The position numbers and the translations under genes are program-made. Below are positions 59,300-64,000 of a stretch of DNA of 64,000 nt, one piece after another. Numbering within the stretch: the stretch's first letter is position 1; each line of letters opens with the position of its first letter. Source of the DNA: Notospermus geniculatus (Eukaryota > Nemertea > Pilidiophora > Heteronemertea > Lineidae); assembly GCA_002633025.1 (NCBI GenBank), contig NMRB01000799.1:109825-173824 (forward strand). Reading direction: 5' to 3'. The notes beneath the pieces were generated by a model that worked only from the letters and a program-made list of their open reading frames with translations, was not told the origin of the DNA and did no database searches.

Positions 59300-60979
59300 C
59301 AGCCTTATATCAAAATAGGTAGTGACATTTGACCTTCAGTTTCTACTGAACCATGTGCCAATAAAGTAACCATCAGTACATTTATTGTATGTCGGATGGC
59401 AGTTGCTGGTTTGCATATGTACTACCGGTAACCATTTAAAAAACAATAGAAAGATGAAGAAGAAACTGTCTAGAAACCTTTGTTTAAGGCTGTGCATAAC
59501 TGGTTTAGATCTTGTTTATTTTCTTAATCTTATTGATGACATTAGATTCTGCACAAATTGTGAGATTGAAGCCAACTCATGAGTGGTTTCTTTGAAATAC
59601 AACCAACTACATGAGCACACAATGTAAAGCACAGATTTATATTTCCTTGCCAGAAATAGAGACTAGTTATCAATTTAGGGAATATATCTTTGGCATCACC
59701 TGCAGTTGAGAAGTACTTGTACCTGCATCTTGTCTATACATGTAGGTGGAATGGTTCATTAGAATGTGTTCATGTATATACTTCCTGATTGTCAAAAACA
59801 TCCATTGTACAGCTTGTATCTGCGGTTGAATGTTAAGAAAATAGAGTTCCTCACACAATCCCCCATGGATATTGGTGGAGCACTGTAGGGAGTGAGGATA
59901 CCTAACCTAAGCATAATATATGAAGATATCTAAGCCCCTGACAGGAACATCTTGACACATCAAGGTACATTGAGCGAGAGTAGGAGTGATAGGAACACTT
60001 GTCAGGGCAAGATCAGGAGGAAAGATGCACTCCATGACAGTAGTATCATGTGCACAAACATCTTGTTCATGGAAATGAAAGATGGCCTGCTTTCTCATGG
60101 ACCTTGATATGAATAATTGAATTCTTTTGTTATTGAACATCTTGGATGCTCTTATAGAGAGCAATTACATGTGTATGTACAAATGTATGTGACATTCACT
60201 TACCATGTATCTCTATCTCCCCTGGTTATTTTGTACTAGTAGTTGTCTTCTGTATAATGCATTGTTCTTTGCCTAGCTATAGACTTCATTATACGGACAA
60301 AGTGCAGATCACACAACTATTGATATTCATATAATCTATTTTTCCATATAATAAATATTGTGGAGAAATGTGGTATTTGTTTACTCATTGCTGTAAACAT
60401 TGGAAGACATGTTGTGTGTGCCTTCTTTTTGACTACTGGTATTTGCATGAGACAGTGTTGCTTCTATCTGCAGTTGAAAAGATTTATTTCATGTATGGTG
60501 ATGTTTTCCACACACATGGTATGTAGGAAGTACCTGATAATTTACCTATGACATCTTGTCTTGATCATCACTGCATGAATTTGCTTACTCATTTCTGATC
60601 TATATTACATCATTTCCAGAGTTACTGGTACATGGCTTCTCTGAAATGTAGAATTTTCTCAAGCCTTATCATTTACTGTGACCATTAAGCACAGGCAGCT
60701 GTTCTCAGCCATACCATTCATCACTTTATTAATAAGTTCATGTATGTAACATTATTTTTTCAGCTATTGTCATAAATATATCACACTTCTGATATATTTA
60801 TGCTATTATCCAATGATTGAACAACATGAAGTCTTTGTGCATTTGTCTACGTCTACGATGATGCCTTATCACGGTTGTAATGGGTCGCGTACTGGTATTC
60901 GGAGAGTTGGAGTTGAGTTGTCCGACCCTCTCCCATTTCAACCAGACATCGTCCGTTGACAAACACCTGCGCTCAACCT

Positions 60980-63900
60980 CTACTGTTCATCATTTAGTAG
61001 CTTCTGAAGGTTCTTGCGATCCCAGGGCAAAAACGGATTTTTAATCCCATCAAGAGCAGGCATTAACTCGGGATATTGTCGAAGTAGGACGGATTTCAAG
61101 TGATTTCGTTTTATCCATTCCAGTCCCTCCTTCGTGTAGTGTTCCTCATCGTAATCTACAGTATAAAACCGGTCGGAGTAGACAAGGCGAAGCAGTCTTG
61201 ATATGGCGTCTGTCACGAACGGGTCCATGTGCGACGGGTCGTTTTCCGCATCTATCATGAGTCCAATTGCCTGGTCGACATCTTCGACGCGATTGTTGTA
61301 AACCTGTGCTATCAATCGCGCCAAATCTTCGTCACCATGTGCTATCTCCAAAAACGAGGTCTTTGGGGCCAGGCCGGCGGCACGGAGCATATCGTTGTAC
61401 CTGAAAGATGACAAGATTAGACACGGTTGCAGCATGAACTTAGGTCCGTGGTGAGACCTTGGAGAAATTATACTGTCAATATAAATCCTCCAAGGCGCGA
61501 GACCAACTACATGTACTCTGTGGTACACCCGGGATTCACACCCGAAAACGGGATCCGACAGAATTCAGTCGGCATCGATCAATCATACTACTCCTTCGTT
61601 ATATCAGACGGGCGTTTCAGTAGATGATACCAATAGCTTCAAGGTCGATGATACCAATAGCTTCAATGGCGTTTCAGTAGAGGTGCAATGATTTTCCGTC
61701 ATCGCCTGTTTCCTATTGGCTTGTGCCTTTCACGGACAACACGTCAACTGTGGCACAATTTTCCCTTTAAACTTCGATGGTACCGGTAATTACCTCGGTA
61801 ATCCGCGCTCTCGATCTCGCAAAATACCAATAGCTTCAAGGTCGATGATTTTCCCGCCAACTTCCATGTTGAGGAACGAATTCGGTGTGTTGTGTAGTCC
61901 GAAAAGTCCTTGCCGGCTGACACCCAGGGTGTAGAATATATCCGCATCGGTGTATTCTCCCTTCATTTCCAAGACTTTACCTTGGAAATCTTGTAAGGTG
62001 TAATTGCTCCCGGACAATGACCCGTTGTGGTATTTCATGGACACCACATCCAAGGATGCGGTGTGAAAGCGCAGAAGTGGCACGACGTCCTGAGAAAACG
62101 CCGCTGAATAGTTTTGCGGTCGCGTTATTTCGTCGCGGCCGAAGAATGGAGGGAAGTCGTTCCTCATGTCTGGACGGGCATTTCGGAGTACTGTTACGAA
62201 GTCATTACCGACGAGATCGCCTAAGTCACCACCAAATGGAAATATCTTGGCCAAGAAGCGAAGGAAGGGATCCTCGGGATATAACGCCGGGAACGCTTCC
62301 GTCATTGTTATCTTGACGGAGAGAGCAGAAATGATGAGTCGCGCAACCTGGAAAATTTGTTGGTCGTTCCAATCTTGGTGGTTCCTTTTGAGCATGTCGC
62401 ATATGGAGTTATGTTCTCTGGCAAAAAGTGAATGCACCGCATACAATCCAGCTGAGAATCCCCCTTGATGACCGACCAGTGGTTTCTTGGTGTTTTTGTT
62501 TATGAACAAGCGCCCATCCTCGTCTAGCTTGAGTTTACCATTCCTGAAAGACCGTAGTTCTGATTGGACACTCTCGTTGAATCCATAAAGACCGGATCCG
62601 TCCCACCAGACGGTATTCTTGTTGTCGAATTCAACATAACCGTCCGGAACACTCGGGTCCAATGGCATACTGCTTTGAGTTGTCCTTTTCACGTCAATTG
62701 TCTTCTGCTTGGAACAGAAGATTTGGTCTTCTTCCGGTATTGGTATTCTGATGACGTCTGACCGATTTAAACCATTGTCGAGAAAGTCATGGAGCACAAA
62801 CTGGATGAAGTACGTCAGAAGCTGGTTCCCGCTTGGATGGGCTTTGAATTTGTCACCTTGTTTCAGGAGTTCTTGGCTCACAACTCGAGCACTTGGCGTG
62901 TGAAGGTTGTTCAAGTCCGGGACAGCATAATCCAGACTGACGCTCCTGTCAAATGGATATTCAACTCCTCCGGCTAGAATATTCTGTGGGTCATTACAAC
63001 GGCCATCAATTGTTCTATACTGCTGGCTCAAGCAACTTTCACAGTATCGGCACATGATATCATTGGTGATATTGCAAGTCCCCTCGAAACATGCTTGAGA
63101 TATGCTCCTTACCCTAGTCAGATATTCGGTGCTGATACCAGAATACACGATCGGGTTCATGACTGAAGTGTACGTCCTCAAGACATCCTCCGCATAGGTT
63201 GTGAGAGCACCAACGTCCTTTACGTCTGAAATTGAAAATTTTGTGCGTTAAACTTACGAAATATCTTGACTACCAAGGGTTGTGACATCGCTACGTCATC
63301 CGACTACGCTCGTAGTGGTGTAGGCATTCTAGTAGGTCCACTTCAAGCTTTTGTATTCTGCCCTGCAAACAATAGTGAGGTTTCGCAAATCTGACGAAAC
63401 ACGAAGTACGAAATACGAAATTGGGCTTTATCTCCATGACGTAATGTATTTCAGAAGATGGTTGGTACCACAAATATCGCCTGCTGCAAGAGCGTCTTTT
63501 AGCGTATGACGTTAGACCGATAGAGTTATGGTGTATATTAAACTTTGAAATTTATCTTTCGTTTCCACTTCGTATCTACAAAGTGGAAATTTAAAACTTG
63601 AAGATGCACCATACTCTCTCGGTCTTACATGATATGCTAAAAGACGCAATGGCGGCAGTTGTGGTAGTAAGGCATCTCCTGAAATAGGCTACAATCGTCA
63701 TGGAAATGAAGTCCAATTTCGTATTTCGTACTTCGTGTTTTGTCAGATTTGCGAAACCTCACTAATGGCGAAAGGTAAACGTAGAGCTAAGGAAGCTTCG
63801 AATACGGCCCGTGGTCTTGTCAGTCTCCAGTTTTCGCAGCGTGTGATTTTTGTAACATCTCCAACTTACCGCAATGCTGTCCAATGTAAAACCGAGGACA

Positions 63901-63980
63901 ACGGCATGAGTAACTTCCAGGGTTATTCACGCAAATCCCCGCGTTACAAACGGTAGGTTGCCTCCTGCATTCATTGACGT
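60980..63980 (-). CDS. EGF plus alpha-dioxygenase-like heme peroxidase (3' part of gene)
   Basis: Three minus-strand exons: 63870-63980, 61794-63225 and 60980-61400, all joins in frame; stop TAG 60980-60982. The first encodes a calcium-binding EGF module (DVNEC...[14 protein letters not shown], six cysteines). The second has a short cysteine-rich part with [10 protein letters not shown] as in animal heme peroxidases, then the catalytic domain: [12 protein letters not shown] with the distal histidine (codon 62789-62791), [23 protein letters not shown], and LLRFHTASL with the proximal histidine (62063-62065). [10 protein letters not shown] spans the last junction; the final exon has [21 protein letters not shown], trademark wording of alpha-dioxygenases. 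At the position three before the proximal histidine, alpha-dioxygenases and cyclooxygenases have the radical tyrosine; here it is leucine (CTG, 62072-62074). Six N-glycosylation sequons and the EGF indicate a secreted or luminal protein. The 5' end is outside the window. Confidence 0.82.
61613..61683 (-). repeat. Two intronic copies of a coding segment of the next exon
   Basis: GATACCAATAGCTTCAAGGT (61627 on) and GATACCAATAGCTTCAATGG (61649 on) repeat the plus-strand form of exon sequence at 61825-61850 that encodes [10 protein letters not shown]. They are bracketed by two copies of CGTTTCAGTAGA. All lie in the last intron of the peroxidase gene. Confidence 0.8.
63375..63762. mobile_element. 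Foldback element, 388 bp, arms of about 190 bp, TA target duplication
   Basis: The left GTGAGGTTTCGCAAATCTGA, then ACGAAGTACGAAATACGAAA, is mirrored almost perfectly at the right end. Pairing continues inward (GCGTCTTTTAGC with GCTAAAAGACGC; TTTCCACTT with AAGTGGAAA) to a centre near 63570, so almost the whole element is one hairpin. TA flanks it at 63373-63374 and 63763-63764. It lies in the peroxidase gene intron between the EGF and catalytic exons. Its outermost eight bases equal those of the MITE at 53848. Confidence 0.85.
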
Positions 63981-64000
63981 CTGAAAGAAAAGTTGAAAGG

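Larger units (their letters stand above)
58071..60979. other. 3' flank of zinc-finger gene and convergent intergenic region
   Basis: Follows the stop at 58070 and ends at the stop of the minus-strand peroxidase. Candidate poly(A) signals for the plus-strand gene are at 58409-58414 and 59360-59365. A minus-strand AATAAA (TTTATT at 60725-60730) could serve the peroxidase gene. It contains duplication 3. Otherwise I see no gene. Confidence 0.6.

Overview
The window is a piece of nuclear genome from a marine invertebrate. Genes are split by many short GT-AG introns, palindromic 8-mers such as TACATGTA and TACCGGTA recur throughout, and small inverted-repeat (foldback, MITE-like) elements are scattered everywhere. 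The gene set and repeat style fit a non-vertebrate deuterostome (echinoderm, hemichordate or similar); a lophotrochozoan cannot be excluded. Single N characters at 43850 and 50391 show that this is a draft assembly, which matters for several oddities below.

Layout: (1) 1-33 kb, plus strand: the 3' two thirds of a beta-heavy spectrin gene. More than 40 exons carry about 23 spectrin repeats, then a charged linker, a PH domain, a proline-rich tail and two alternative C-termini (stops at 26966 and 32490). The 5' end, with the actin-binding domain, lies outside the window. (2) 33-44.9 kb: no convincing gene; many foldback elements. (3) 44.9-49.3 kb, minus strand: a large, mostly single-exon C2H2 zinc-finger gene with a glutamine/proline-rich middle, interrupted by two frame breaks. 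(4) 49.3-51.5 kb: the space between two head-to-head genes, with a tandem CRE-like site, an E-box palindrome and a duplicated 24-bp palindrome. (5) 51.5-58.1 kb, plus strand: a second C2H2 zinc-finger gene. Two groups of its exons are tandemly duplicated, both in frame, and a third tandem duplication lies in its 3' flank. (6) 61-64 kb, minus strand: the 3' part of a gene for a secreted or luminal protein that joins a calcium-binding EGF domain to an alpha-dioxygenase-like heme peroxidase. Distal and proximal histidines are present, but leucine stands where alpha-dioxygenases and cyclooxygenases carry the radical tyrosine.

These are independent eukaryotic genes, not an operon. The most notable points are the EGF/alpha-dioxygenase-like protein with its substituted tyrosine, the cluster of direct duplications between 49.8 and 59.3 kb (real in-frame exon duplication or unmerged alleles), the alternative spectrin tails with a long 3'-UTR hairpin on one of them, and a set of TA-flanked foldback families, two of which share terminal bases.
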